A stretch of DNA of 64,000 bases. Origin: Hirsutella rhossiliensis (Eukaryota; Ascomycota; Sordariomycetes; Hypocreales; Ophiocordycipitaceae). Where the stretch lies: assembly GCF_020360975.1 (NCBI RefSeq), contig NW_025408669.1, positions 6,386,001-6,450,000 of the forward strand, read 5' to 3'. The translations under genes were made by a program, and so were the position numbers. The notes beneath the pieces were generated by a model, which was not told the origin of the DNA, ran no database searches, and saw only the letters and a list, made by a program, of their open reading frames with translations. Positions 35,759-48,247 of the stretch are shown one piece after another; positions within the stretch are counted from its first letter, which is position 1; each line of letters starts with the position of its first letter.

Positions 35759-38700
35759 GAATAACTAATACTTAATAGCCTTAGCCCCTTTATACTTATA
35801 GGGCCCTTAAAGCCCTTTAAGCCCCTTAGGCTTAACTATAACCTTATTAATATTATATAGTATAATACTAATAGGTAGGAAATAGCTAACCTATCGATCT
35901 TAAAGTAAGCCTTAAAAATAAAAGTAAACCTTATCTTATTATAAGAGCCTTACTTTTATAAGATCGATAATAGCTATATCCTTATATAGTATTTAGCCTA
36001 TAACGTTATAACCCCTATCCCTTTTACTAACTTTCCTAAGCTCGCTAAGAGGCCTAAGGTTATAGTATATAAGAGAGAGGAAGCTTAAATAAAAGCTAGC
36101 CTTAGCTTTAACCTCTTTTACGATCTTAATATATAAGCTATAAAGGTAAAATATATTAAACCGTTTACCTTTATTAACCTATATAACGAAAAAGAGGTTA
36201 AAGGGGCCTTAGCTAGCTAAGGCTAGTAAGGGCCCCTTATAATAAAAAGGCTACTACTAATAGCTTAACTCTTATAATAGCCCTTCTTTTTAGTAAGGGA
36301 CTTTAACTTATACTACCCTTAATAGAACCTTTCTATAAAACCCTTTAAGGCTTATAAGGTAAAAGCCCTTATTAGCTAGCTCGATTATTATAAGGCTTCT
36401 TTACTAATAGACCTTAAGGTAGCTATAAAAGGTACTTATTAAAGGAAAAGCTTAAAGGGGGCCTTAGTTATAGACCTTACTTTTTATAGCCCCTTTAAAT
36501 AACTAACCTAAGCTAACTTTTACTTTTTAGAAGCTATAAGCTTAGATTATAAGCCTATAGCCTTTAAAGCTAGCTTAAAGGGCCTTAATAGGCCCTTACT
36601 AGCTAGGCCTACTACTTATAATTATAGGAAAGTAAACTAAAAGGTATTTTTAGAATACTTAGCTAAGAAGGAATAAGACCTCCTTATAGCTATAAAGAGG
36701 GCTATAAAAAAAGATAACTTAAAAGGGATAGCTTCCCTTTTAATAAGAACCTTTATAAAAGCTTTAAATATAGTAATACTAAAAAAAGGCCTTATAAAGG
36801 ATCTAAGCCCTAGTAAACTAACGAGCTAACCTACCTTTAAAAAGCCTTAAGCTTAGCTTAATAGGCTTATAAGCTAGCCTAAGATAAGGATAGCTAGAAG
36901 AGCTTTATAAAGGCCTAAAATAGCTTTAAGTATACTATTAAGGCTATTAAAAAGCAATACTAAGAGAGCTTTTTAATAAAGGTAGTAAGAAAGGATATCT
37001 TTATAGCCTTTTCCTATACTAAGGCTAGAGCTAACCTTACCCTTCCTAGTATCTTATATATAAAAGAAGGTATAAAGGTAAAAGCTAATACTTTTATAGA
37101 AAAATATAAGGCCTTCTTAATAAACCTTTTTCTAACCTTAGACCCTAGCCCTAGCCCTTTTTTTAACCCCTCTTAGAGCTATAAGAGCGCTACTAAGAGG
37201 TATAGGCTAATAAAGTACTTAGGTATATAGTACTAATATATTAGTAAGGTATTAGTAAGGAATTATACTTACCCCGCTTATATATTATAGACCTCTTACT
37301 ACTTTAATAAAAGAAGAAAAATCCTTTTATTAGTAAGCTTTAATCTTATAATAAGGAGAATATAATATATATAGCGTAGTACTTCTAGCTATCTTTACTA
37401 CTTAACTAATCGTACTATAATATATATTCCCTTATAAGAGCTTAGAAAAAAAAGAGCCCTTAAGCTATATAAGTAGTAAGGGTACTATTAAGTAAAACTA
37501 GCTAGAGCTAAAAGACCTTAAAATTAAGAGGGCTATTTTTAGCTCTTTTAATAAGAAAGCCCTTAGCTTAGACTCCCTTAGCTTCCTCCTTATCTAATAT
37601 ATATATAAGGCTATCCCTATAGTCTTTAATAGGGCCTATAAAGCTTTATTTAACTAAGGATACTACCTTAATATATAAAAGAAAGCTATAAGAATTATAC
37701 TTCTTAAGTAAAATAAGCTAGACTATATTATTCCTAAGGCTTATAAGGTTATATATCTACTTAACTACTTAAGAAAGGTCCTTAAAAAGCTATATACTAC
37801 TTATCTAAGCTATCTAGCTAATATAGCTAGGCTTTTAAACCTTATATAGCTAAGGGAATAAAAATAGTAGTTAGCTATAAATATAGCCTTCCTCCTTTTA
37901 TACTATATTTAAAAGAAGTAGGAGTTTAATAAGAAAGCTATTACTAGTACCTTCTTATTAAATATAAAGGGCGCCTTTAATTTTATATTAAAGGAATAGC
38001 TTATAAGGGTCCTAATAGAATTAAACCTCCTTAAGGCCCTTATAAGCTAGGTAGACTACTTCCTTACTAAAAGGAAGATCTAGCTAGCCTTTAAAGGGTA
38101 AGACTAACCCCTTATAGACCTAGTAATAAGGGTGCTTTAAGGGTCCCTTATTAACTTCATTCTATTCCTCTTATATATAAGGGGGATATTAGCGGCTAAG
38201 GGATACTAGCTATCTTATATAAATAACTTTAATATCTTTATAATATCGACCTTAGCTAAGAAGAACGTTTAATAGCTAAAAGTAATAGCTACTAACCTAT
38301 TTAAATAAGCTAAAGACTAAGGGGTTTACTTTAACCCTTTAAAAATAAAACTTATTTACTTTAATAGGTAATAGTAGCTTATTTTAAAGGGTATAATAGT
38401 AAGAGGCTTATTTTTTAAAGTAAAGCCCTTAGTATAATAGCTAGGGGTCTTCTTTAATTTTAAGCTCTTATTTAAATAATATATTAAGAAGAAGGTAGCC
38501 TTTATATAAGCTGCTTTTAAAAGACTATCCTACTTAACCTCTATATAAAAAGGCCTATTATTTAAAGCCTTTAAATAGCTTTACTAGGCCTATATAACCT
38601 CTATAGTAAACTATAGGGCCTAGCTATAGTATAGAGGGCCTAAGATACTTAAGAGCCTTATAAAGCTATTTTAAAGGCTATAAAACTAAGCTCTTTTAAA

Positions 38701-40178
38701 GGTCTTAAGGGCCTTTAAAAGATCCCCTATTAAGGCTTTAGAAGCTAAAGTAGCCCTACTACTACTAAAAGTATAATTTAAAAGGGTATACTTCTCCTAT
38801 ACCTTCTAGGCCCTATACCTCTTACCTAGTTACCTTATAAAGTAAGCTTATAACCTAGCTATATAGGATAACCTTATTAACTTAGGCTTTAACTTAAGGG
38901 CCTTAAGCTATATTAGGCTATATATATAGCTCTTCCGCCTCCTTAAAAGCCTAGTAGCCTTTATAGGACCTAATTATAACTTAGAAAAAAGGAAAGCTAG
39001 CTAGGAGCCTTTATAGGCCTTAAAGCTTAAGGCCTTTATTATAATAATAAAGGCCCTTAAGCCCTTAGCTAAGAAGTAATACTAATACCTCTTAGCTAGC
39101 TTAGCTAGCTTAAAAGACTTTAAGTTATAGCCCTTAGCTTTTTATACTAATAGTTTTAAAGGGTACTTTAAAGGGTCCTTTAAAAAGACTAACGCTTACT
39201 CCTTTTATAAAATAAGCTTAGAAAATAGGCTTATTAAAGCATACTATAAGAACCTAGGGCCTTTAATCGAAGTAGCTAATATAGAGCTATTTACGATACT
39301 AAGGGTCTTAGAAGACCTAGCTAAGAGGCCTCGGCCTTTAAAGCTTAGCCCTCTTAACCCCCTTATAAATACCTATATCTTTAAAGATAGCTAAGCTACT
39401 ATAAAAAAGCTTATAGGTTTCTTAGACCTAGCTATATATATTAAAAGGCTCTTATTTAGCTTAGAAGCCTTTTATAATATATAGCTATACTAGTGCCTTA
39501 GCTACCTAAGGATCTTTAGTAATAAGCTAGCTAACTAGCTAGCTAAAAGAAGCTTAGGGGCCCTAACTTAAGGGACCCTATTAGTCTTTATTAGCTACTT
39601 ATAAAGAAAGGTCTAGTAAGCTATTAAAGACTATTAAAAGGGAATCTAAGCTACTAAGGCAGCTAAAGGCTTTAAGGCTAGGGGCCTAAGTAAGTACTAT
39701 ATATTTATTTAAAAGACCCCCTACTTAGCCCTTAGCTTAGAAAAGGACTTTATAAGGAGGCTTAGGCCGACCCTCTTAGCTTTTTACTAGCTCCTTTTTA
39801 AGGCTAGCTTCTTATTTTCCTTTTTAAAAAGGACTAATTAAGTAAACTAAAATAACTACCGCTATAGCTAAGGAAGGTATATAGCTAGGCACCTTATCTT
39901 AAGGTACCTAAACTATAGAAGGGAAAGAGAGGTCCTTTACTAAACCTTTAAGAGATAAAAAGGGGCCCTTAGCTTACTTATTCTCTATAGCTTTAAAGAA
40001 GGAAGGGAAGCCCTTTTAACCTTCTTAGCTAAAATAGAAATAGGGATAGCTAAGTAGCTAGAAAAGGAGTAACCTAAGGGCCCTAGGGCTCTTAAAGGGG
40101 AAATTTACTATATAAGAGGAACTAAACTAACCTTTTCTTTATTATTACTTTTAAGCTAGCCTTTCTTTAATTAGTTAT
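35759..40178 (+). pseudogene. LINE L1 ORF2: endonuclease, RT, RNase H
   Basis: Broken only by RIP stops. Endonuclease: VNLILLQEPYFYKIDNSYIL near 35930 (the metal-binding QEP motif), FTFINLYNEK near 36170. RT: GSLINFILFLLYIRGILAAK near 38150, QLSYINNFNIFII near 38205 (catalytic D-D changed to N-N) and FKQAKDQGVYFNPLKIKLIY near 38300. RNase H: SFKGSFKKTNAYSFY near 39165, PLIEVANIELFTILRVLEDL near 39255, IFKDS near 39380 and FSNKLANQLAK near 39510. Endonuclease, RT and RNase H in one ORF2 fits the Tad clade. RIP at the active sites makes it catalytically dead. Confidence 0.85.
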
Positions 40179-40630
40179 TATAAGAAGGTATAAATAATAA
40201 GCGTAGAATCGGGTAATCGATAATATAAGCGGAAAGATCGGTCGAAGGAGTATAGGGTAGGATTTCGTCTAGAATTTATAACGAGCATATAAGGGGCTAA
40301 ATAATATATTAAAAGAATAGCGTTATAAAAGATGCTTATAAACTTACTTATTCTATCTACTACTCCTAGGGAAATCCTTCGTCTTTTATAGACTATTGCT
40401 CGCCTACTAGTAGACTAATTAGTTAGCTTTCTAGCACATTCTATAGTGCTTAAAAAGCTCTATCTATAGTATATCTTCCTAACTTAGTAGGTGGTCTAAT
40501 TATAGCGTGATGGTTAACGTAAGACTATGGGTTCTAGTATAAGTAGTGGATTTAACTAGAATATTCTATGCCCTACCTATTCTCGTATTATGGATATCTT
40601 CGGAACCGCTAGGCCAAAATAGGCAATGGG
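40179..40630 (-). repeat. Copia-D left LTR (3')
   Basis: Runs from TATAAGAAGGTATAAATAAT to AATAGGCAATGGG. Differs from the right copy by roughly a dozen transitions (for example CGATAATAT against CGATCACGT). Confidence 0.82.
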
Positions 40631-40879
40631 AAAATTTTAAAACCCTTTCTAGGAAAAACCTTAGTAGGAAAAATCCTAGTTATAGTTATAATTATTTCTC
40701 CTCTTTTTAGGTAAACCTTTATAAGGAAAAAGCCTTATAGAGTTATTATTATAGGAAACCTTTTAATAAGGAAAACCCCTATTTTTATAAGTTGTTTTTT
40801 ACTAATAGGAAACCTTTTTAAAGGAAAAACCTATTAGTTATATATAGAGGAAAAGCTAAGAAAGTAAAAGATAGCTAAA

Positions 40880-43800
40880 AAACCTCTATTAAGGGGATAT
40901 AAGCTTTTCTTTTAAGGCTCTTTTAATTCCCTAAGGAAAGAAGCTCTCGAACTTAAAGAATTTTTCTCTTCTTAGTTCCTTAGTAAATATATCGGCAATA
41001 TTATCTTCGGATTTAATATAGAAAATCCGAATCTTCTTTTCCTAATATTTTCTCGGTATAGAAGTAGGCAATGTCTATATACTTTGTCTTTTATAAAATT
41101 CCGGATTTTCAGCTAATTTAATAGCTGCCTCGTTATCCGTTAAGATAGGAGGTATAGTATTAGGAATTCTAATAGATAAGCTATTATTTATCGTATAAAA
41201 TAGCCGATTTAGATATAAAGCTTCTTTATTAGCCTCCCTAAGGGCAATAAATTTAGCTTCGTAGGTTAATAGGGCTATAGATTTTTACTTCTAGCAGGCC
41301 TAACTTATAATATTTTTATAAATATAGAAATAGTATCTAGAAACGGATTCTCTATCTATAAGGTTAGACGCCTAGCTAGCGTCGGAATAACCTTTTATAA
41401 AATTATAAGTATAAGGGATATTATAATAATAAATTATCCCTAGGTTAGGATATTTATTTAAATATTTCTAGATAGTATTTAACGCTTTAAAATGCGTATT
41501 ATCTAGTTTAGAAGTAAATCTAGCGTAGGAAATAATAGTATATAAAATGTCTGGCCTGCTTATTATAGCTAGATATAATAGAGCCCTATTTCCTTTAGTA
41601 AATAAGGATTTCTTTTTGAAGGCGTTATAGTAGCCTTTTAAGCTTTACTCCTACTATAGCAAGCGTATTAGAAGTCCCTAAGTCTTCTTTATTATATTCT
41701 CGTATTTTATTACGAGTATATTTTTCCTAGGATATAAATATCTCCTTTCTACTTTAGTTTATAATTATATATATTCCTAAGAAGCCTTTTAGTTCGCCTA
41801 GAGGCTAAACCTTTATATAATCTACTACTTTTTTAAGCAGACTATTTATTATACCTTTATTAGGACCTATTATTAGGAGGTTATCTACGTAGATTGCTAT
41901 CGCAATTTTATATTGCGTATTTATAAATACCCCTTTATCTATAGGAAGGGCCGAAAATCGTATCTTAGTTAAAATAAAGCTAAGATAGTTATATAAAAGC
42001 TTTAGGCTTTATTTAAGGCCGTATAATGCTTTCTTTAATTTTGCTACTAGCCTTTTCTTTTTATATAGCTCTAGAAACTATAAATAGCTAATATTATACT
42101 TATACTAGTTTTTATTAAACCAGTCTTTAAGTATTAGCTCTTCGTAGCCTATAGGGATTTTTATATAAATATCTATATATATTTCGGTATATACGAAGGC
42201 ATTTTTTATATCGTATTATAGTAGAGTATAATTATTAGAAATAGCTATTATAAGTAGCATTCTAATAGATTCGGGTCTTACTATCGTAGAAAAGGTTTCT
42301 AAATAATCTAGGCCGTAGACCTAATTAAATCCTTATACTACGTAGCGGGCTTTATATTTAATAATATTATTATTATTATCCCTTTATTTTATAGACCTAA
42401 CGGCCGCCTAGGGCCTCCTATCGCTAGGAAGAGGCTTTAATTCCTAGGTATTTTAGTTTAAGAGCTCTTTATTTCTAGAAATATAGCTCTTTTCTATTCT
42501 ATAGCTTCTAAGCTATTTATAGCCTATTTAAATGTTTTAGGCTCTATAGGATCCTTATTTTCTAGTAAAGATAGAATAATCTCTTTACTTTTACTATTTA
42601 ATATAGTGTTTATTTCGGGGTATGCGATATAGTCTTTATAAAATCCGTTTAGCTTCTTAGGTATATTAATACGGATTTTTAGATCCTTATTTAATCCCTT
42701 TTTTAACTTTTTTATAAAAAGGTTATTTTCCTTCTCTATAAAAGGGTTATCTTCCTTCTCTATAGGAGGGTTATTTTCCTCTTCTTTTAAAAAAGAGTTA
42801 TTGCCTTCTTTATATATAGGTTCCCTTTATAAATAATTATCCGGGACCTTATTTATAAAAGGTAAGGTATTAAAGTCGAAGTCCTTAAGGTCTTCTTCCT
42901 TTTAATTTTCTATAAATTTATTTTCTAGGATAATAATATCTCTAGAAATTATTACCTTTCTTTTCGAAAAGTTATATATTTTATAAGCATTTTCGGTATA
43001 GCCTATAATAATACCCTTATAAGCTCTTATCTCTAGCTTATCTAAGGGGTCTTTATTTTTATAATAAATAGTACTTCCGAAGGTCTTAATTTTCTCTAAG
43101 TCTTCTAAGGCTAGAGATTTATTTTCCTTCTTCTTTATAGGAGTTTAGAAGCCTATTCGTAAGTAAGGGGTCCTATTATATAAATAGGCTGCTGTTAGAA
43201 CAGCTTCTCCTATAGATATTTAGGCAGTTTTGCTGTAAATAAAATAGCTCGGACTTTATTTAAAATAGTCCTATTAATCCTCTCTATTACTCCGTTTAAT
43301 TCGGAGTCCTAGGAGGCTAGTATAATATTTTATTCCCTTTCTTAAGTAGTAGGGTTTTATTTTATATAGGAATTCTTTTACGTTATCCGAAAAGACTTAC
43401 TTTATAGTAATATTATCCGGTTATTTTCAACCAAGGCTTTATATTCTAAGAATTTATCTAGGGCTTCTGCGTTAGATTTTATTAAAGATATTTCTAAATA
43501 TCTTATCCCTATATCTAAAAAGGATATAAAGGAGGTGTATTTATTATAAGTAGGCACTTTAATTAGCCCCTAAATATTAATAGCAACTCTATTAAGGTAA
43601 TTATATACCTTATTAGATAGGGATTTATTCCTCTTATTAGTTGCCTTTGCTTTAATATAAGCCTCGCATTCTTTAATTTTTATAATATCCTTCTTAGGGA
43701 TAGTTATTTCTTTATTATATCTTTTAAAGGTTTCTAGTAAGGCTTTAAGACTTATATATCCTAGCCTTAAATACTATAAATAAAAGTTAAGGTCTTTTAT

Positions 43801-43900
43801 ATTATTCCTTATATTATTAATATTATATAGGAATGTCTTCTTCTTTAAGAAAGGAATTTCTAAAGAAAAGATATAAAGGTTATCTTACTATTTTCCTTTA
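40880..43900 (-). pseudogene. Copia-D integrase, RT and RNase H
   Basis: On the minus strand: integrase GVIERINRTILNKVRAILF at 43310-43250; RT KALYSLKQS near 42010 and YKIAIAIYVDNLLIIGPNK near 41910-41860 (YVDD with D changed to N), then GELKGFLGI near 41770. RNase H is expected at 41300-40900. Integrase lies upstream of RT, the Ty1/copia order. The frames are broken, though less than in copia-B. Confidence 0.8.
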
Positions 43901-44399
43901 GATATAATATTAGCTTAGTTATCTAGCAGGAAAATTTCCTTGCTATTAATAAAGGTATAAGTATTTTTAAAATACGATTAGCTTATAATATTTACCCCTA
44001 ATTCGGGTATAAAAAGGCAGTTTTTTAAGATAAATAGCCTTTTATTTTTCGGAAATCTAAAAAGAAGATCTCCGTAGCCTTTAACAATTATATAGGATGC
44101 CTTTCCCTAATTAACCTTAGTAGAGATAGTTCGAAAATTAATAAGGAATTTCTTTTCTAATACTATATACCTAGTAGCACCGGTATCGTATATAAAATTA
44201 TAGAAATTTCTATTCTCTAAGGTTTTATAAGGGATTTCCTTCTCTTTTACCTTATATATAAGGTCTTTAATTCGAGAGGAATTTAAAGGTCCTATTTACC
44301 TATTATTAAATACGGCTTTTTTAAGGATATTCGAAGAGATATATACCTCTGCTTCTTCTTTAGAGCTTTTATAGCCTCTAGGGGTAAGAGGAGGAATAG

Positions 44400-45370
44400 A
44401 AAAATCGATTTCCGGTTCTTCGTCCGTTTAATTATTAATTTCTATTTTTTCTGCTTCCGATATATATAGAGAAGAGGGTTTTTTCGTCTTCTTATCGACG
44501 TAAGAGTCTAATTCGATAGGATTTCCTTCTATAGAAGGTTTTCTAGGCTTTTTAGAAGGTATTCCTTTCTTTTAATTTTTTAAATTTTTAGAAAAGCCTT
44601 TAAGGGCCTTTTCCGGGTAAAGATAGTAGCAATCTTTAACTAGATGCCCTTTCCTCTTATAGTAAGTATATTATAATGCAATTTTTATCTTTTTCTAGGG
44701 CTTCTTAGTAAAGAAAGCCTACTTAGGAGGATTTTCTAGAGACTTAGTCCTCTTAAATTCGTCTATAAGACTACTAGAGAGAGACTCTAGATTAAAAGCT
44801 TCTAAGTTATTTCGAAGAGCTTACGTTATATTAGTTATATAGCTAGAAAACGAGCCCGAAAGGCTGTTTAAAATCCAAGCTATAATAACTACTTCTAGAA
44901 TTATAATATTCCGTGCTTTTAGCTCTTCGAATACCTTTTTTACCTTATTTAGGTAGCCTTCCAGGGATTCGAAATCCCCTACCGAAGTATTAAAAAGCTC
45001 CTTTATAAGTAGGTAATTTAAGGTAAAGGAAATAGGGTTATATAGGTTTTTTAACCTATCCTACGCCTCTTTAGCATTTATTATATGCTTTATTTAGGTT
45101 AAAGGACTATCTTTAATACGAAGAAAAATCAAAGCAAGTGCTTCTTTTATTTTCGAGTAATTTTCTTACTATATAGTAGTAGAAAGCTTCTCTCTAACTA
45201 AAAGAGCCTATATTCGAATAGCCTAGAAGGTATAGTTAGAACTACCCTTAAGTTTAGTAAATTCGAACTTATCCCTAGAGCCTATTTTAGATAATTCGAG
45301 GTCGTATAGTTAGTATTAGAATTTCGAAGATTTTTCGAAGTTATTACCCGACTTATAGAGAAGCCGGGCT
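44400..45370 (-). pseudogene. Copia-D gag with zinc knuckle remnant
   Basis: Minus-strand gag next to the 5' LTR. A CCHC knuckle is recognisable at 44690-44630 as YTYYKRKGHLVKDCYYLYP, in which Cys codons became Tyr. Downstream, a Lys/Pro-rich linker with RIP stops leads towards protease and integrase. Confidence 0.65.
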
Positions 45371-45377
45371 TATAACC

Positions 45378-45830
45378 TATAAGAAGGTATAAATAATAAG
45401 CGCAGAATCGGGTAATCGATCACGTAAGCGGAAAGATCGGTCGAAGGAGTATAGGGTAGGATTTCGTCTAGAATTTATAACGAGTATATAAGGGGCTGAA
45501 TAATATATTAAAAGAATAGCGTTGTAAAAGATGCTTATAAACTTACTTATTCTATCTACTACTCCTAGGGAAATCCTTCGTCTTTTATAGACTATTGCTC
45601 GCCTACTAGTAGACTAATTAGTTAGCTTTCTAGTATATTCTATAGTGCTTAAAAAGCTCTATCTATAGTATATCTTCTTAACTTAGTAGGTGGTCTGATT
45701 ATAGCGTGATGGTTAACGTAAGACTATGGGTTCTAGCATAAGTAGTGGATTTAACTAGAATGTTCTATGCCCTACCTATTCTCGTATCGCGGATATCTTC
45801 GGAACCGCTAAGCCAAAATAGGCAATAGGG
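45378..45830 (-). repeat. Copia-D right LTR (5')
   Basis: About 453 bp, partner of 40179-40630. The adjacent internal sequence on the minus strand, GGTTATAAGCCCGG, could be a tRNA primer-binding site altered by RIP. Confidence 0.8.
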
Positions 45831-46074
45831 TATCCGTTCTGCTCGTAACTAACTTATGCATTTTATGCATATTTTTGTTTATAAGGATAGGCTTATCCTA
45901 ACCCGCTTTTCCTAGAGGAAGGTATAGTTATCTAGTAGAGGTCTTTGTCTTTTAAGGGTTATTCCCTTAGACTGTATTATAGAGCCTCTTTTTACTAGCT
46001 TATTCTATAAAGCCTCCCTATGCTTATTATTTCTTTATAATAGTAAAATAGGAATATAAGGGTATATTCTTATA
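45831..46074. other. Extra segment inside the copia-D insertion
   Basis: 244 bp lying between the right repeat and the GTTAT duplication. It holds an ATGCATTTTATGCAT palindrome (45858-45872) and retains CpA/TpG. It has no counterpart beside the left repeat. It may be the true outer part of a longer 5' LTR. Confidence 0.55.
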
Positions 46075-46164
46075 GTTATAAGCCCTTAAGCTTTATAGCT
46101 AGCTAGGACTATTAATAAGGGCCTATGCCCTTTCTAGCCTCGCTATAGCCCTAAAGGCTATATA

Positions 46165-47779
46165 TAAGTAATAATATATAAAAAATAAAAGGACTAGAAT
46201 TATAAAAGTATAGTATAGATATTAAAGGAAGTATTAAAGTTAAGGATAGCTAATTTTCGCAGGGGATAGTTAAAGGGTCTTAATAGTTAGTCTTAGCCTT
46301 ATTAATCTATAAGGAAGATAAATACTAGATTTACTATACTAACGATTTTTCCTTAAATTTACGGCTTAAATAAAGGCAGCGTTATTATTAGTTACTATTT
46401 CTTAGTAACCTAAATCTTATCTATCTTCTTTTATAATAAAGGGTCCTCTTTAAGAGACTATTATACTATTTCTTATAGTCTCTTTAAAGGGTTAATTCCT
46501 TTAAGTTAGTTTTCCTTAAAGACCTACGAATAGTCTTCTAGCCGATAGGGCTTTTTATATACTTAGTAGGTAGGTTAATTCCTCTTTATACGTTATCTCT
46601 TTAAGGAATCCTTATCCCCTTTTAAAAGGTCTACTTAAAAACCCCCCCTTTTTACCCCTTATTACTAACTTTAATAAAGAAGTTTAATTTCGACTAGTTC
46701 CTTAATTTTTAACTAATAAACTAAAAGGTCTATTAAGGGACTAGTCGGGCCGGTCTAACTAATAGGACCGGGCCTAAAGTAGTAAGTAGAGCTAGGGCTA
46801 GGACTAAGGCAGCCGTTAAAGATAAGGTTAAGGCTCTTAAGGGAGGAGGAGCTAAAGAAGTAATAGTTATAGTAGTAGTAGTAAGGGCTATAGCTATAAG
46901 GGCTATAAGTTAAACTATCTAGGTCGAGTACTAGCTATAAAGAAATAAGACTACTTACTATTATACTTTAATAGCCTCTTTATTTAGTTCCTAGCTAGCT
47001 TCTTAAAAGATAGTTAAGTAACTATTATTAATAGGCTTTATTAGTAGAGATATATCTTATAGCTACTAGCTAGAAAGAGCTTTTATTAGGAAGTATTAGT
47101 TAGCTTCCTTAAGGATTTCTTCTTACTTAGCTAGCTATAAAGAAGCTAGTAGGGTCTTAGTAAAAAAGGCTCTTAGGTAGGCTGTATAAGTCTTCTTAAT
47201 ATAGTTAGTTATATAGCCTCTTAAGGGAGCTATTAATATCTTAAGCTTTAAAAGCTATTACTTAAGAGTCTCTTCCTCTTAAAGAGAGATTAGCTTTATA
47301 GTATTAATAGATTCTATTATTACTATACGTATAGTAGTTAGTAGCTTTATCTTATAGAGGTACTTTTTTTAGTAACTCTTATAGTCGCCTAAGATAGTAA
47401 AAAAAGCTCTTTATTATATAGAGGTTAGTTTAAAAAAGAGGGTAGCTCCCTTTATAAAGTCTATTACCTTAGGATAAAAAGGGGGCTTAAGAGGGTCCTA
47501 CTTATTAAAGAAGACTAAATTATAAATAGTTCTATCTATATAAACCTATAGCTCTTTTACTTACTTATCTTAATCTTAGGGCTTTATAAGAATCGTCTTA
47601 TAGACTATAAGGGTAGTAAAGGAGTCGTTTTTCGATATTATTATAAGGAAGGGTAGAAAAGTTAAGTAAAAATTAGGTTTTTTAATAAAAAGGGTAAAAG
47701 GAAGCTATAAAGGATATAAGAAAGGTACTTTTTATAGTAGCTAAAAGGTATAAGAATACTATTCTTCCTAGGCTTATAA
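46165..47779 (-). pseudogene. Copia-B gag-like region
   Basis: Inverse of copia-A 6770-8360, including the Ala/Thr/Pro-rich stretch at 46700-46930. It joins 22214 once LINE L1 is removed. Confidence 0.7.
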
Positions 47780-48224
47780 CTCTTATATAGAGAGATATAA
47801 AAAGTATATATAAAATATATAAAGATAAAATTAAAAGTAAGGGGTTAGATAAGTAAGGTAAAGAGATTTAATTCTTATAAGAGTAGTAATAAATATAAAG
47901 GAGTAATTATTATATTGCCTTTTTTTCCTTCTTTCCTTTATTTAACGCCCCCTTTTATACCTATTTAATATCTTAATTAATAAAAAAGATCCTACTTATA
48001 AAAGCTATTAATATCCTTTTAACTACTAAGCTTTTTACTAGTTTTTCCCTACCTTTTTAGCCGTTACTAGTATATCTATCTTATTTCTTACTACTTATAC
48101 TTCCCCTTATATACCTTTTTTAGCTCCTTTATTCTTCTTTTATACTAAGTATTTTTAGCTTCCTTAGTCTCTTATACTAAGGGATATCTCTAAGAACTAT
48201 AAAATTAAGCTATACTTCGCGATA
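47780..48224 (-). repeat. Copia-B 5' LTR
   Basis: Ends CTATACTTCGCGATA at 48224. Reverse complement of the LTRs at 6287 and 10743. Confidence 0.82.
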
Positions 48225-48247
48225 TAATTTAACCTTAACTATAATTA
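48225..48247 (+). repeat. Copia-A continuation after copia-B
   Basis: TAATTTAACCTTAACTATAATTAG... matches the sequence expected next in copia-A (inverse of about 13035-13065), apart from transitions. It is short, so confidence is moderate. Confidence 0.5.

Larger units (their letters stand above)
40174..46079 (-). mobile_element. Copia-D: Ty1/copia element with GTTAT target duplication
   Basis: Insert 40179-46074 flanked by GTTAT at 40174-40178 and 46075-46079. Removing it rejoins AATTAGTTAT to AAGCCC exactly as in the L1 copy at 5940-5965. Repeats of about 452 bp at 40179-40630 and 45378-45830 act as LTRs. The termini TATAAGAA and TTCTTATA are inverted. A further 244 bp at 45831-46074 has no counterpart on the left. 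CpA/TpG is retained and repeat differences are transitions, so this is a young layer. Confidence 0.82.
22215..46165 (+). mobile_element. LINE L1: Tad-like non-LTR retrotransposon, split by two insertions
   Basis: Own pieces: 22215-23923, 35754-40178 and 46075 to about 46165, in total about 6.2 kb, a normal Tad-clade length. The ends lie in copia-B, and a target duplication of about 12 bp (AAAGGACTARAA) flanks it. A run of 13 C lies at 22511-22523 in the 5' leader. ORF1 precedes ORF2 (endonuclease, RT, RNase H). The 3' end is A/T-rich (AATAATATATAAAAAAT). It is interrupted by gypsy-2 inside ORF1 and by copia-D at the 3' end of ORF2. Confidence 0.8.
10564..48224 (-). mobile_element. Copia-B: one Ty1/copia element split over 37.7 kb
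   Basis: Own pieces, read right to left: 5' LTR 47780-48224, gag 47779-46165, integrase 22214-21356, integrase end/RT/RNase H 14402-11468, 3' LTR 11467-11196 plus 10742-10564. The pieces sum to about 6.3 kb, a normal copia length, and are colinear with copia-A up to its break. Interruptions are a solo LTR (10743-11195), gypsy-1 (14403-21350) and LINE L1 (about 22215-46165). An AAGGGGGTA purine tract precedes the 3' LTR. The element is RIP-saturated throughout, as expected for the oldest layer of this nest. Confidence 0.82.
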
